Notes under the pieces: model-generated
The model's input: the letters and a program-made list of their open reading frames with translations, nothing else
What the model was told of the DNA's origin: nothing
The model's database searches: none
DNA from: Anaerolineales bacterium
GTDB taxonomy: Bacteria; Chloroflexota; Anaerolineae; Anaerolineales; Villigracilaceae
Assembly: GCA_016934715.1 (NCBI GenBank)
Contig: JAFGSI010000085.1
Coordinates: forward strand, 1-54,872
Reading direction: 5' to 3'
Length of the DNA stretch: 54,872 bases
Program-made: the position numbers and the translations under genes
Part shown: positions 18,925 through 27,252 of the stretch, in pieces
Position numbering within the stretch: position 1 is the first letter of the stretch
How the letters are laid out: each line of letters opens with the position of its first letter

Positions 18925-19377
18925 TCATCGCCACAGGAACCACAGCGCCTGGGCCACGGTCAGGCCGAGCAGCACGCCGCCCAGGGCCTCGATCGGGGTG
19001 TGCCCGAGCACCTCGCGCAGTTGCAGCTGGGAAATGGGGTGGCCCTTGAGCAATTCGGTCACGAGGATGTTGATCTTCTCGGCCTGCATCCCGGCCTGGC
19101 GACGTACCCCGGTGGCGTCGTAGACCACGATCATGGCAATCGCCACCGACAGAGCGAACAAAGGCGAATCGAAGCCAATATACAGGCCGATGGCATGGGT
19201 GCACGAGACGACCAGTGCCGAATGCGAACTGGGCATCCCGCCGGCACTGATGAACAGGCTCCAGTTCCACCTGCGGGTCAGGAAATAGTCGATCGGGATC
19301 TTGAGAATCTGCGCCAGGAACCACCCGCTCAACGCAGTCCACAGAACACGATTCTCCAGGATGGCGGCGACATTCAC
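18925..19377 (-). CDS. Divergent PAP2 family membrane protein (DUF212)
   Basis: 150 residues from a GTG at 19377 that overlaps the xseB stop (GTGA), so it is translationally coupled. The family signature SAGGMPSSHSALV is at residues 44-56, with four or five transmembrane helices and HTPIEALGGVLLG near the end. DUF212 proteins resemble type 2 phosphatidic acid phosphatases, but their substrate is not established. The longer frame with ATG at 19461 runs through xseB and is rejected. Confidence 0.85.
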   Translation of the reverse strand: MNVAAILENRVLWTALSGWFLAQILKIPIDYFLTRRWNWSLFISAGGMPSSHSALVVSCTHAIGLYIGFDSPLFALSVAIAMIVVYDATGVRRQAGMQAEKINILVTELLKGHPISQLQLREVLGHTPIEALGGVLLGLTVAQALWFLWR

Positions 19378-19613
19378 GGTTGGAGGTCCGGGGCATCGAT
19401 CAATTCGTCGCCGCTGAGCTGCCGGACCTTGAGATCGGCCTGCTCGAGCAGGACGACGCAATGTCTCACCAGGGCCTGGCCGCGCTCGAACAAAGCCAGC
19501 GACTCATCCAGCGGCCGGCCTTCGGACTCGAGCCCGGTCACGACGGTCTCGAGTTCGGCGACGGCCTCTTCGTAGGTCAGATCTTCAATGGGTTTAGGTT
19601 CAGGTTTCGGCAT
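19374..19613 (-). CDS. xseB: Exodeoxyribonuclease VII small subunit
   Basis: 79 residues from ATG 19613, which lies inside the end of xseA (14-base overlap), the usual coupling of the two subunits. The typical XseB core is present: LTYEEAVAELETVV, then LESEGRPLDESLALFERG and LLEQADLKVRQL, a two-helix coiled coil that binds XseA. Several copies bind each XseA; the complex degrades single-stranded DNA to oligonucleotides. Confidence 0.95.
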   Translation of the reverse strand: MPKPEPKPIEDLTYEEAVAELETVVTGLESEGRPLDESLALFERGQALVRHCVVLLEQADLKVRQLSGDELIDAPDLQP

Positions 19614-20847
19614 GTTTATCCTTGTCGCTTTCCATGACGCGGGCCTCGATCTCGCCGTCACGCAGGCGCAGACGCAGGTCGGTTCCTGGCCCGGCCTGTG
19701 CCACGCCGGTCACGAGGGCGCCATCGACCTTGCGCATGATGAGGGCAAAGCCACGCTGCAGCACCCCGAGCGGACTCAGCGCCAGCAGGCGTGCCTCCAG
19801 CCCCTTGAGGCGTTCGGCCTCGATGCGCAGACGATATCCCTGGGCCGCGTTCCCCCGGCGGCTCAACTCGTCCAGGCGCTGACGCTCGGTCTGCAAACGA
19901 CGGGCGGGAGAGAAGAGACGCACTTGCGCCCGCAGGTCGTCCAGAACATCGCACCGCCGCTCCAGCTGGACCCGGATCAAGCCGGCGAGCAGCGTCCGGG
20001 TCTCGATGAGGGTGGTCTGCAGGTCCAGCAAGGTTACTGGAGTGGCCAGTTCGGCGGCGGCAGTCGGGGTGGGTGCCCGCAGGTCGGCGGCGAAATCAGC
20101 CAGGGTGAAGTCGGTCTCGTGGCCCACGCCGCTGATCACCGGTGCCTCAGACCCGGCCACAGCCCGCACCACCCGTTCGTCGTTGAAGGCCCACAGATCT
20201 TCTATCGAACCGCCGCCGCGGGCCAACAGGATCACATCAGGTCTCGCCACCCGGTTCAGGGACTCGAGGGCGGCGACCAACGCCGGGGGGGCCTCATCAC
20301 CCTGGACCGGGGCCGGGGCCAGGATCACCTCGGGCAACGGATTTCGCCGCCGGAGCGTATTGAGCATGTCGCCCAGGGCCGCCCCCGTGGGCGAGGTGAC
20401 AATGCCGATGCGCCCCGGCCGCTCGGGGAGCTCACGTTTGCGCTGGAGATCGAACAGACCTTCGGCCTCCAGCAGGGCTTTCAGGCGCAGGAACTCCCGG
20501 TAGAGAGCCCCCTCGCCCACCGGGTGCAGCAGGTCGGCGTAGAGCTGGTACTGCCCCCCGGCCTCGTAAACGCTGATCCGCCCGTGGACCTCGACTGCCA
20601 TGCCATCCTGGGGAGCGAAGCGCAGCCGGGCAACGTCGCTGCGCCACATGACGCAGCGCAGCTGGGCCCCGGCGTCCTTGAGGCTAAAATAGACATGCCC
20701 GGACGAGGGCCGCGAGAAATTGGAGACCTCCCCCTCGACCCAGATCCCCTGCAGGGCCCCGTCTGCCTCAAGCAGTTGGCGCAAGTAGCGGTTCAGGTCG
20801 CTGACGGTCCAGCGCGTCGAAGCATCGAAGAGTGGCATCTGCTTCAT
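19600..20847 (-). CDS. xseA: Exodeoxyribonuclease VII large subunit
   Basis: 415 residues. An N-terminal OB-fold (WTVSDLNRYLRQLL, then GIWVEGEVSNFSRPSSGHVYFSLKD) is followed by the catalytic Exonuc_VII_L domain with RIGIVTSPTGAALGDML near 145, ILLARGGGSIEDLWAFNDE near 205 and ISGVGHETDFTLADFAADLRAPTPTAAAE near 240 in pieces; this is the conserved active-site region. The coiled-coil C-terminus is shorter than some family members but within range. First gene of a three-gene operon with xseB and the PAP2-like gene. Confidence 0.96.
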   Translation of the reverse strand: MKQMPLFDASTRWTVSDLNRYLRQLLEADGALQGIWVEGEVSNFSRPSSGHVYFSLKDAGAQLRCVMWRSDVARLRFAPQDGMAVEVHGRISVYEAGGQYQLYADLLHPVGEGALYREFLRLKALLEAEGLFDLQRKRELPERPGRIGIVTSPTGAALGDMLNTLRRRNPLPEVILAPAPVQGDEAPPALVAALESLNRVARPDVILLARGGGSIEDLWAFNDERVVRAVAGSEAPVISGVGHETDFTLADFAADLRAPTPTAAAELATPVTLLDLQTTLIETRTLLAGLIRVQLERRCDVLDDLRAQVRLFSPARRLQTERQRLDELSRRGNAAQGYRLRIEAERLKGLEARLLALSPLGVLQRGFALIMRKVDGALVTGVAQAGPGTDLRLRLRDGEIEARVMESDKDKHAET

Positions 20848-20981
20848 ACCAATTCCAGAATACTATCGTTCCAGAGGGCTGTCAACAGTTTCTGTTAAGA
20901 GATTCCAAAGCAGTTCTCATTTGCGGGTACTTTTTTTTTGCTACAATAGGGGTACAGAACCAATCCTATGAGCAGATCGCA

Positions 20982-21458
20982 ATGAAACGGATATCAGCCC
21001 CCTGGCGGATGAAATTCCTGGAGGACCACCCCGAGGGTTGTCCCTTCTGCCGCGTGCAGGCGATGGAAGACGGACCCGAAAACCTGATCGTCCGGCGCGG
21101 CCGGCAGGCCTTCGTGATCCTCAACCGCTACCCCTATACCGGCGGTCATCTTCTGGTCGTGGCCAAACTTCACAAACCCACCCTCGAAGACCTGCCGGCC
21201 GATACCCGCGCCGAAATGATGGAACTGGCAACCCATTGCATGCAGGTTTTACGACAGATATATCAGCCGCACGGATTCAATTTGGGGGCCAATATCGGTG
21301 AAGCCGCAGGGGCTGGCGTCGCCGGGCACGTTCATCTGCATGTCGTGCCGCGCTGGACCGGCGACGCCAGTTTCATGTTGACCCTGGCCGAAACCAAGGT
21401 CCTGCCCGAGACCCTGGAAGAAACGTACCGGCGCGTCCGCCAGGCCTGGGGCGAATAG
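20982..21458 (+). CDS. HIT family nucleotide hydrolase or transferase
   Basis: 158 residues from ATG 20982; the in-frame upstream extension to 20832 overlaps the xseA start and is rejected. CPFC at 20-23 and the histidine triad HVHLHVVPRW at residues 116-125 place it with the HIT proteins (Fhit/AP4A-phosphorylase-like branch), which cleave or transfer nucleotidyl groups from dinucleotide polyphosphates or AMP conjugates. A TACAAT -10-like box at 20942-20947 lies just after an unusual nine-T run. Transcribed divergently from xseA. Confidence 0.9.
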   Translation: MKRISAPWRMKFLEDHPEGCPFCRVQAMEDGPENLIVRRGRQAFVILNRYPYTGGHLLVVAKLHKPTLEDLPADTRAEMMELATHCMQVLRQIYQPHGFNLGANIGEAAGAGVAGHVHLHVVPRWTGDASFMLTLAETKVLPETLEETYRRVRQAWGE

Positions 21459-21485
21459 TCGTTGCTTGAGGACGAGAGGAGAAAA

Positions 21486-23666
21486 ATGAGATCGAAAACC
21501 CTATTCCTATCCTTGATGACCCTGTTCTTCCTGGTCATCAGCGCTTGCGGGGGAAGTGTCACCAATCCCGTCACCGCCCCCCCCACCGAACCACCCCAGA
21601 CAGAAGCGCCCACCGCTGTGCGGACCGTCATCATCGTCAACCTCGAAAACGACGTTCAGGTGCGCGCCGCGGCGGAGGCGGATTTCGCCCCCGCCAGCGT
21701 CGGCCAGGTCCTGCAGGCCGGAGCCGAGGTCCAGACCGGCGAGCTGGGGCGGGCCGCGCTCGAATTCCAACCAGACGGCACGATGGTCTATGTTGGACCG
21801 CATTCTTTTTTTGCCTTCGCGGTCGTTGAAGGGGAAGGCGATTCGGCCTTCACCCGCCTGCGGCAGGACCTCGGCCAGTTGTGGATCGTGCTGACCAAGG
21901 GGCAATTAGAGGTCGAAACTCCCTCCGGCGTGGCTTCGGTGCGCGGCAGTTTCATGGGCACCAACCTCGGGCCCAACGGGTTCACACTTACCTGCCTGGA
22001 AGGACATTGCAGCTACAGTGGCGGCGGTGGATCGAACGACATGACCAACGGCCAGGCCTGCGATGTCGACCCGGACGATCAGACCTGTGAACCGCGCGGC
22101 ATGAACAACCAGGAATACCAGGGCTGGAACGGCATCCCCGGTGCCGGTGATTACATACCGCCCGAACCGACCCCGCAGCCGACCCAGCAGCCCGGCGCCT
22201 TCGGCCCGGACGAGGGGGATTTTCCTCCAGGGATCAACCCCCTGACCGGCCTGCCGGTGAGCGACCCGTCCATGCTCCAACTGCCGGCCGTCCTGATCTC
22301 GATCACCCACTTCCCGCCCTCAGCCCGCCCCCAGGCCGGTCCGTCCTTCGCTCCCTGGGTGTATGAGATCTACATCAGCGAAGGGACAACCCGCTTCCTG
22401 GTGGTCTTCTACGGTGAAGAACCGCAGGTCCAGATCCCGCGCCACGGCTCCTGCGAAGAGCCGGCCGAGCCCTTCGTGGCCGCGGAGACCGTCCTGGGAA
22501 ATTATGCCTGGTTCGATGTCAACCTCAACGGCATCCAGGACCAGGACGAATACGGCATCCGCGGCATTTGCGTGACCCTTTATGACCCGGACCGCAATCC
22601 GCTGCAAACCACGGCCACCGACGCGAACGGCTATTATGGATTCAACGTCGAGGCCGGCGAATCCTACATGCTCGGCTTCGAGAGGCCCAACGGCCTGGAC
22701 TACACCATCCCCGACGTCGCCTACGAAGAGACCGACAGTGATGCCGACCCGTTGCATGGTCTGACCCCGGTCTTCACTGCCGCCGGGACGAACATGAACT
22801 GGGACGTGGGGTACATCCCGGTCGAGGAGGAAGAGGAGCCCCCCACCCCGACACCCGGCGGTGGCGGGGGCGGGGGTGGAGGGGGCGGCGGCGGGGAATC
22901 GCCCCCGCCCGAGATCGGCCCGATCCGCTCGGGGCGCCTGCCCTACGCCCACATCCGCAACTACTTCCCCGGCTCGTGCCTGATCTACGCCGGCGCCTAT
23001 GCGGCCGTCCAGCAGCAGCTGCCCGGCTGCGTGATGCAGTACGGCAATGACGCCGACGATGTCAACAGCGCCATGCTCGGCATCACCGACATTCAAGAAC
23101 TGGCCCTGGCCAATCAGAATCCCAACCTGCCGGTCAACTACTCGGGGAACATCTTCGACCCGACCCCGCCGTCCGGAGGCACGACTGCCAACCAGGTCCT
23201 GGTGGATTGGTCGTACCTCAACCGGACACAGTGGATCTACAATCCGCTGGCCGGCGCCTACGAGCGCTACGTCAACCATCCCGATTTTCCCAACGAGTTC
23301 GACCCCATCGGCGACCGCCTGACCGGCCGGACATTGCTGTTCCAGAATCTGATCTTCGCCTTTGCCGAACACGTCGTTCAGTCGCCGACCATGATCGACG
23401 TCAATATGGGGGCCGGATACAACGGCTACGCCTACCTGTTCCGGAATGGACAGATGTACCGTCTGCGCTGGACCACGCTCAACGGCGAGTACGAGCGGAC
23501 GACCGGCATGACCCGTCCGATGCGCTTTGTCGACGAGAACGGCAACCCCTTCCCGCTGGCCCCCGGCCATTCCTGGGTCCACGTCTTCACCCCCGGCTCA
23601 ACAGTGTATGAGAACGCCCCGGGGAATTTCATCGCTGATTTTGAAGCCCCGGCCGGCACGCGCTAA
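21486..23666 (+). CDS. FecR-domain lipoprotein with DUF3048 (YerB-like) split by an Sdr/Cna-B-like domain
   Basis: 726 residues; ATG 21486 follows GAGAGGAG by 4 bases. The lipobox ends at Cys21 (VISAC). Domain order: Pro/Thr linker; FecR-like domain (about 56-170); first part of DUF3048 (NPLTGLPVSD near 250 to TRFLVVFYGEEP near 316); an Sdr/SpaA-type beta domain (LGNYAWFDVNLNGIQDQDEYG near 336 through about 446); a glycine run (about 458-470); then the rest of DUF3048 from IGPIRSGRLPYAHIRNYFPG (near 477), with DVNMGAGYNGYAYLF and PGHSWVHVF toward the end. Its function is unknown; presumably an extracytoplasmic binding protein. The domain nesting is discussed as a finding. Confidence 0.88.
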   Translation: MRSKTLFLSLMTLFFLVISACGGSVTNPVTAPPTEPPQTEAPTAVRTVIIVNLENDVQVRAAAEADFAPASVGQVLQAGAEVQTGELGRAALEFQPDGTMVYVGPHSFFAFAVVEGEGDSAFTRLRQDLGQLWIVLTKGQLEVETPSGVASVRGSFMGTNLGPNGFTLTCLEGHCSYSGGGGSNDMTNGQACDVDPDDQTCEPRGMNNQEYQGWNGIPGAGDYIPPEPTPQPTQQPGAFGPDEGDFPPGINPLTGLPVSDPSMLQLPAVLISITHFPPSARPQAGPSFAPWVYEIYISEGTTRFLVVFYGEEPQVQIPRHGSCEEPAEPFVAAETVLGNYAWFDVNLNGIQDQDEYGIRGICVTLYDPDRNPLQTTATDANGYYGFNVEAGESYMLGFERPNGLDYTIPDVAYEETDSDADPLHGLTPVFTAAGTNMNWDVGYIPVEEEEEPPTPTPGGGGGGGGGGGGGESPPPEIGPIRSGRLPYAHIRNYFPGSCLIYAGAYAAVQQQLPGCVMQYGNDADDVNSAMLGITDIQELALANQNPNLPVNYSGNIFDPTPPSGGTTANQVLVDWSYLNRTQWIYNPLAGAYERYVNHPDFPNEFDPIGDRLTGRTLLFQNLIFAFAEHVVQSPTMIDVNMGAGYNGYAYLFRNGQMYRLRWTTLNGEYERTTGMTRPMRFVDENGNPFPLAPGHSWVHVFTPGSTVYENAPGNFIADFEAPAGTR

Positions 23667-23692
23667 GCAGTTCCTGAATTCCACAATCATCG

Positions 23693-23731
23693 CCTCCCTC
23701 TCCAGAACTTCGGAGAGGGAGGGGTGTTTTT
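23693..23731 (+). terminator. Intrinsic terminator after the FecR/DUF3048 gene
   Basis: CCTCCCTCTCC (23693-23703) pairs with GGAGAGGGAGG (23712-23722), 11 base pairs, followed by GGTGTTTTT. Confidence 0.85.
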
Positions 23732-23764
23732 ATGCTCAAGAATGCCTGACACAGGAAAAAACGC

Positions 23765-25363
23765 GTGAACCCTCAAACTTACGACTACGTCATCATCGGC
23801 TCCGGCTTCGGCGGCTCAGTCTCGGCCATGCGCCTGCGCGAAAAAGGCTATTCCGTCCTGGTCCTGGAAAAAGGCAAGCGCTTCGGCGACCAGGATTTCG
23901 CCCGCAGCAACTGGCAGTTCTGGAAATACCTGTGGGCTCCGGCGGCGCGTGCCTTTGGCATCCTGCAGATCAGCCTCCTGAAGGGTGTCATGGTCCTGCA
24001 CGGGGCCGGGGTAGGCGGGGGCAGCCTGGGCTACGCCAACGTGCTCGAGATCCCTTCCGCCGCCACGTTCGCCACCCCGGCCTGGAACGAACCGCTTCCC
24101 TGGGGCGAGATCCTGCGTCCCCATTACGAGACCGCCCGGCGAATGCTCGGGGCAACCAGCAACCCGAAACTATGGCCCGCCGACGAAGTCCTGCGCCAGA
24201 TCGCCGCCGCGCGCGGCATGCAAACCACCTTCCGCACCACCGAGGTGGGGGTCTACTTCGGCGAGCATGGCCAGACCGTTCCCGACCCGTACTTCGACGG
24301 CGCCGGCCCTGAGCGCACCGGCTGCCAGCACTGCGGCGGCTGCATGGTCGGCTGCCGGTTCAACGCCAAGAACACTCTGCCCAAGAATTATCTTTACTTC
24401 GCGGAATTGAACGGAGCCGAAGTCCTTGCGGAGGCTGAGGTGGTGGATGTCAGGCCCTGGACCAGGCGGGATGGGCCGCAGCACCCGAGATATGAAGTCG
24501 TCACCCGTTCCTCCACCAGGCTGTTCCAGCCCCGCAAATCCGTGCTGGCCAGGAATGTGATCTTCTCGGCCGGCGTGATGGGAACGCTGAACCTGCTCCT
24601 GCGCCTGCGCGACCAGACCGGTTCCCTGGAGCGCCTCTCGCCGCGCATAGGCGAGCGTGTTCGCACCAACTCGGAGGCCCTGCTCGGCTCGGTCGCCCGC
24701 CGCAGTGACGTCAATTACTCCGAGGGTCTGGCGATCACCTCGATCTTCAACGCGGACGAGATGACCCGTCTCGAGCCGGTGCGCTACCCGGACGGCTCCA
24801 GCCTGATGCGTTTCATCTCCGCCCCGCTGGTCGACTTGGACGACGGCATCTTCCGCCGCATGCTCAAGTCGGCCTGGTGGGCCCTGACCCATCCGCGCGA
24901 CTATCTCAAGGCCATGGTCCTGCCCGGCTGGGCCCACAACGTGACCATCCTGCTGGTCATGCAGCACGCCGACAACCGCATGAAGTTCCGCCTCGGACGC
25001 AGCCTCTTTACCCTCTTTCGCAGGGGGTTGGTGGCCGTGGAGGAGCCCGGCCACGCCATCAACGCCCGGGTCGAGCACTCCCACGAACTGACCCGGGCCT
25101 TCGCCGCTCTGACCGACGGCATCCCGATGGGCTCACTGGGCGAGAACCTGTTGAACCTGCCGACCACTGCCCACATCCTGGGCGGGGCCCCGATGGGCTG
25201 CGATGCCGAGGCAGGTGTGATCGACACGAACTTCCAGGTCCACAACTACCCCGGGCTGTATATCATCGACGGCTCGATCGTCCCGGCCAACCCGGGGGTG
25301 AACCCCAGCCTGACCATCACCGCCTTGGCGGAATACGCCATGAGCAAGATCCCGGCCCGCTGA
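23765..25363 (+). CDS. GMC-type FAD-dependent oxidoreductase (cholesterol-oxidase-like)
   Basis: 532 residues from a GTG at 23765. The N-terminal FAD-binding Rossmann motif VIIGSGFGGS is followed by a glutamate that ends beta-2 (LVLEKG). A cysteine cluster CQHCGGCMVGC sits near residue 186, as in the cholesterol oxidase-like and bacterial sugar-oxidase branches. The C-terminal GMC domain has HILGGAPMG, then VIDTNFQVHNYPGLYIIDGS and NPSLTITALAEYA. These enzymes oxidise an alcohol or sterol-like substrate; which one is not clear here. It is preceded by a terminator and starts its own transcript. Confidence 0.88.
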   Translation: MNPQTYDYVIIGSGFGGSVSAMRLREKGYSVLVLEKGKRFGDQDFARSNWQFWKYLWAPAARAFGILQISLLKGVMVLHGAGVGGGSLGYANVLEIPSAATFATPAWNEPLPWGEILRPHYETARRMLGATSNPKLWPADEVLRQIAAARGMQTTFRTTEVGVYFGEHGQTVPDPYFDGAGPERTGCQHCGGCMVGCRFNAKNTLPKNYLYFAELNGAEVLAEAEVVDVRPWTRRDGPQHPRYEVVTRSSTRLFQPRKSVLARNVIFSAGVMGTLNLLLRLRDQTGSLERLSPRIGERVRTNSEALLGSVARRSDVNYSEGLAITSIFNADEMTRLEPVRYPDGSSLMRFISAPLVDLDDGIFRRMLKSAWWALTHPRDYLKAMVLPGWAHNVTILLVMQHADNRMKFRLGRSLFTLFRRGLVAVEEPGHAINARVEHSHELTRAFAALTDGIPMGSLGENLLNLPTTAHILGGAPMGCDAEAGVIDTNFQVHNYPGLYIIDGSIVPANPGVNPSLTITALAEYAMSKIPAR

Positions 25364-25384
25364 GACAGCGCCGCGCCAGTCAGG

Positions 25385-25414
25385 TTGCGAAGAATCGCCC
25401 TTTGCTTCTATAAT
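25385..25414 (+). promoter_or_regulatory. Promoter of the small membrane protein and kynureninase
   Basis: TTGCGA at 25385-25390, an 18-base spacer, and TATAAT at 25409-25414. The predicted start near 25421 leaves a leader of about 33 bases containing AGAGGAG. Confidence 0.7.
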
Positions 25415-25453
25415 ACAGGGGGTGGCCCAACTTTCCCAAGAGAGGAGCGATTC

Positions 25454-25939
25454 ATGAACCAACCTGCGCCTGCTTCCCCTGCCGCAGGGGACGATCCCTT
25501 CGCTCGCCAGCCCAGCCTCATTCTGGGATTCATCGGCGGCGGGTTGGGCATGGTCCTCGGCGCCACCGCCTGGGGGTTCATCTCCTACTTCACCGATTAC
25601 CAGATCAGCTGGATGGCGATCGGGGTCGGATTCCTGGTCGGCCTGGGCGTCAGGCTGCTGGGCAGGGGCAATTCGGTCCTCTTCGGCCTGGTTGCAGCCG
25701 CCCTGTCGCTCGGCGGCTGCCTGCTGGGCAATTTCATCTTTTACGGCAGCGTCCTCGCCCGGGAATACGGGCTGCACTTCTTCGAGGTGATCAGCATCAT
25801 CGCCGCTGACCCCGGGATCATCGTCGAACTATTTCGCTTCGCCTTCAACCCGATGGACCTGTTCTTCTACGCGATCGCCATCTTTGTGGGCTTCCAGACC
25901 GCCTGCAGCGCGCCGAAGAGAACCGCTCCCCAGCGCTAA
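25454..25939 (+). CDS. Small multi-pass membrane protein, unknown function
   Basis: 161 residues from ATG 25454 with AGAGGAG 6 bases upstream. Four hydrophobic segments (about 23-45, 50-66, 72-95 and 130-150) with a short Pro/Ala-rich N-terminus. No family recognised. It is 10 bases upstream of the kynureninase start, so the two are almost certainly cotranscribed; a role in moving a tryptophan metabolite is possible but only from position. Confidence 0.8.
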   Translation: MNQPAPASPAAGDDPFARQPSLILGFIGGGLGMVLGATAWGFISYFTDYQISWMAIGVGFLVGLGVRLLGRGNSVLFGLVAAALSLGGCLLGNFIFYGSVLAREYGLHFFEVISIIAADPGIIVELFRFAFNPMDLFFYAIAIFVGFQTACSAPKRTAPQR

Positions 25940-25949
25940 GGCCAGGCCG

Positions 25950-27245
25950 GTGGACTTCTCTCCCGCTTCCGACTTCGCCAGCCGGCTCGACGCCCGTGAT
26001 CCCCTGGCCGGCTACCGTTCCCGCTTCGCCATCCCCGACCCCGACCTGGTCTACCTGGACGGCAACTCGCTCGGCCGTCTGACTCTGGCCGCGGCCGAAC
26101 GCCTGCGCCAGGCCGTGGAGGACCAGTGGGGCCGCGAGTTGATCCGCGGCTACAACCAGGACTGGTGGCAGGCCCCCGGCCGGATCGGCGAAAAGATCGC
26201 CCCCCTGATCGGTGCCGCCCCCGGGCAGGTGATCGCCTCCGACACGGTCTCGATCAACCTGTTCAAGCTGGCCGCTGCGGCGCTCGAGCTGCGCCCCGGG
26301 CGGACGAAGATCATCACCGACACGCTCAACTTCCCCTCCGATCTGTACATCCTGCAGGGCCTGGTGCGCCTGCTCTCCCGCTCGCAGGGGGAAGGTCGGG
26401 GAGGGCAGCATGCCATTCTCCGGATCGGCTCGCGCGACGGCGACGTGACCCCCGACCTGGACGCCCTGGCAGCTGCCCTCGACGCGCAGACCGCCCTGGT
26501 AACACTCTCTCACGTGACCTTCAAATCCGGCTACCTGTACGACATGGCCGCCATCACCGAACTCGCCCACCGCTCTGGGGCGCTGGTTATCTGGGATCTG
26601 AGCCACGCCGTCGGAGCAGTGACGATCGAACTGGACACCTGCAACGCAGACTTCGCCGTCGGTTGCACCTACAAGTACCTGAACGGCGGCCCGGGCGCCC
26701 CGGCTTTCCTCTACGTTCGTGAGGCTCTGCAGGAACAGGTCGTCTCGCCGATCTGGGGATGGTGGGGGCAGCAAAAGCCCTTCGCTTTTGGCCTGGACTA
26801 TGTCCCCGCCCCTGGCGTGACCCGTTTCCTGAGCGGCTCACAGCCGATCATGTCGCTGCTGGCCATGGAAACCGCCCTCGCCCCCTTGCTGGAGGCCGGC
26901 ATGCCGGCCTTGCGGACCAAGTCGCTGATGCTCAGCGAATACCTGATCTCCCTGGCCGATACGCTCCTGGCCCCGCTCGGCTTCAGCCTCGGCTCGCCGC
27001 GCGACCCCGCCCGGCGCGGCTCGCATGTCAGCCTGCGCCATCCGGAAGGCTACCGCATCAACCGGGCCCTGATCGAGGAGCTGAACCTGATCCCCGATTT
27101 CCGTGAACCCGACAACCTGCGCCTCGGCCTGACCCCGCTCTACACCTCCTTCAGCGAGGTCTGGGAGGGCATCGACCGCATCCGCAGGGCCGTGGAAGAG
27201 AAACGTTACGAGAAATATTCCCCGGATAAACTGACCGTGACCTGA
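25950..27245 (+). CDS. kynU: Kynureninase
   Basis: 431 residues from GTG 25950, 10 bases after the previous stop; a start further upstream would overlap the preceding gene. It shows the kynureninase pattern: YLDGNSLGRL near 30, the aldolase-type PLP-binding segment CTYKYLNGGPGAPAF with the Schiff-base lysine near 241, and IWGWWGQQKPFAFG downstream. It hydrolyses L-kynurenine (or hydroxykynurenine) to anthranilate and alanine. No tryptophan 2,3-dioxygenase or kynurenine formamidase lies in the window, so the source of kynurenine is unknown. Family length is about 415. Confidence 0.92.
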   Translation: MDFSPASDFASRLDARDPLAGYRSRFAIPDPDLVYLDGNSLGRLTLAAAERLRQAVEDQWGRELIRGYNQDWWQAPGRIGEKIAPLIGAAPGQVIASDTVSINLFKLAAAALELRPGRTKIITDTLNFPSDLYILQGLVRLLSRSQGEGRGGQHAILRIGSRDGDVTPDLDALAAALDAQTALVTLSHVTFKSGYLYDMAAITELAHRSGALVIWDLSHAVGAVTIELDTCNADFAVGCTYKYLNGGPGAPAFLYVREALQEQVVSPIWGWWGQQKPFAFGLDYVPAPGVTRFLSGSQPIMSLLAMETALAPLLEAGMPALRTKSLMLSEYLISLADTLLAPLGFSLGSPRDPARRGSHVSLRHPEGYRINRALIEELNLIPDFREPDNLRLGLTPLYTSFSEVWEGIDRIRRAVEEKRYEKYSPDKLTVT

Positions 27246-27252
27246 AGCCGCC

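Noticed and set aside
19588-20898. 436-codon plus-strand frame
   Set aside because: Antisense shadow of xseA/xseB, whose motifs are unmistakable.
22320-23582. 420-codon minus-strand frame
   Set aside because: Antisense shadow of the FecR/DUF3048 lipoprotein; composition is unlike a protein.
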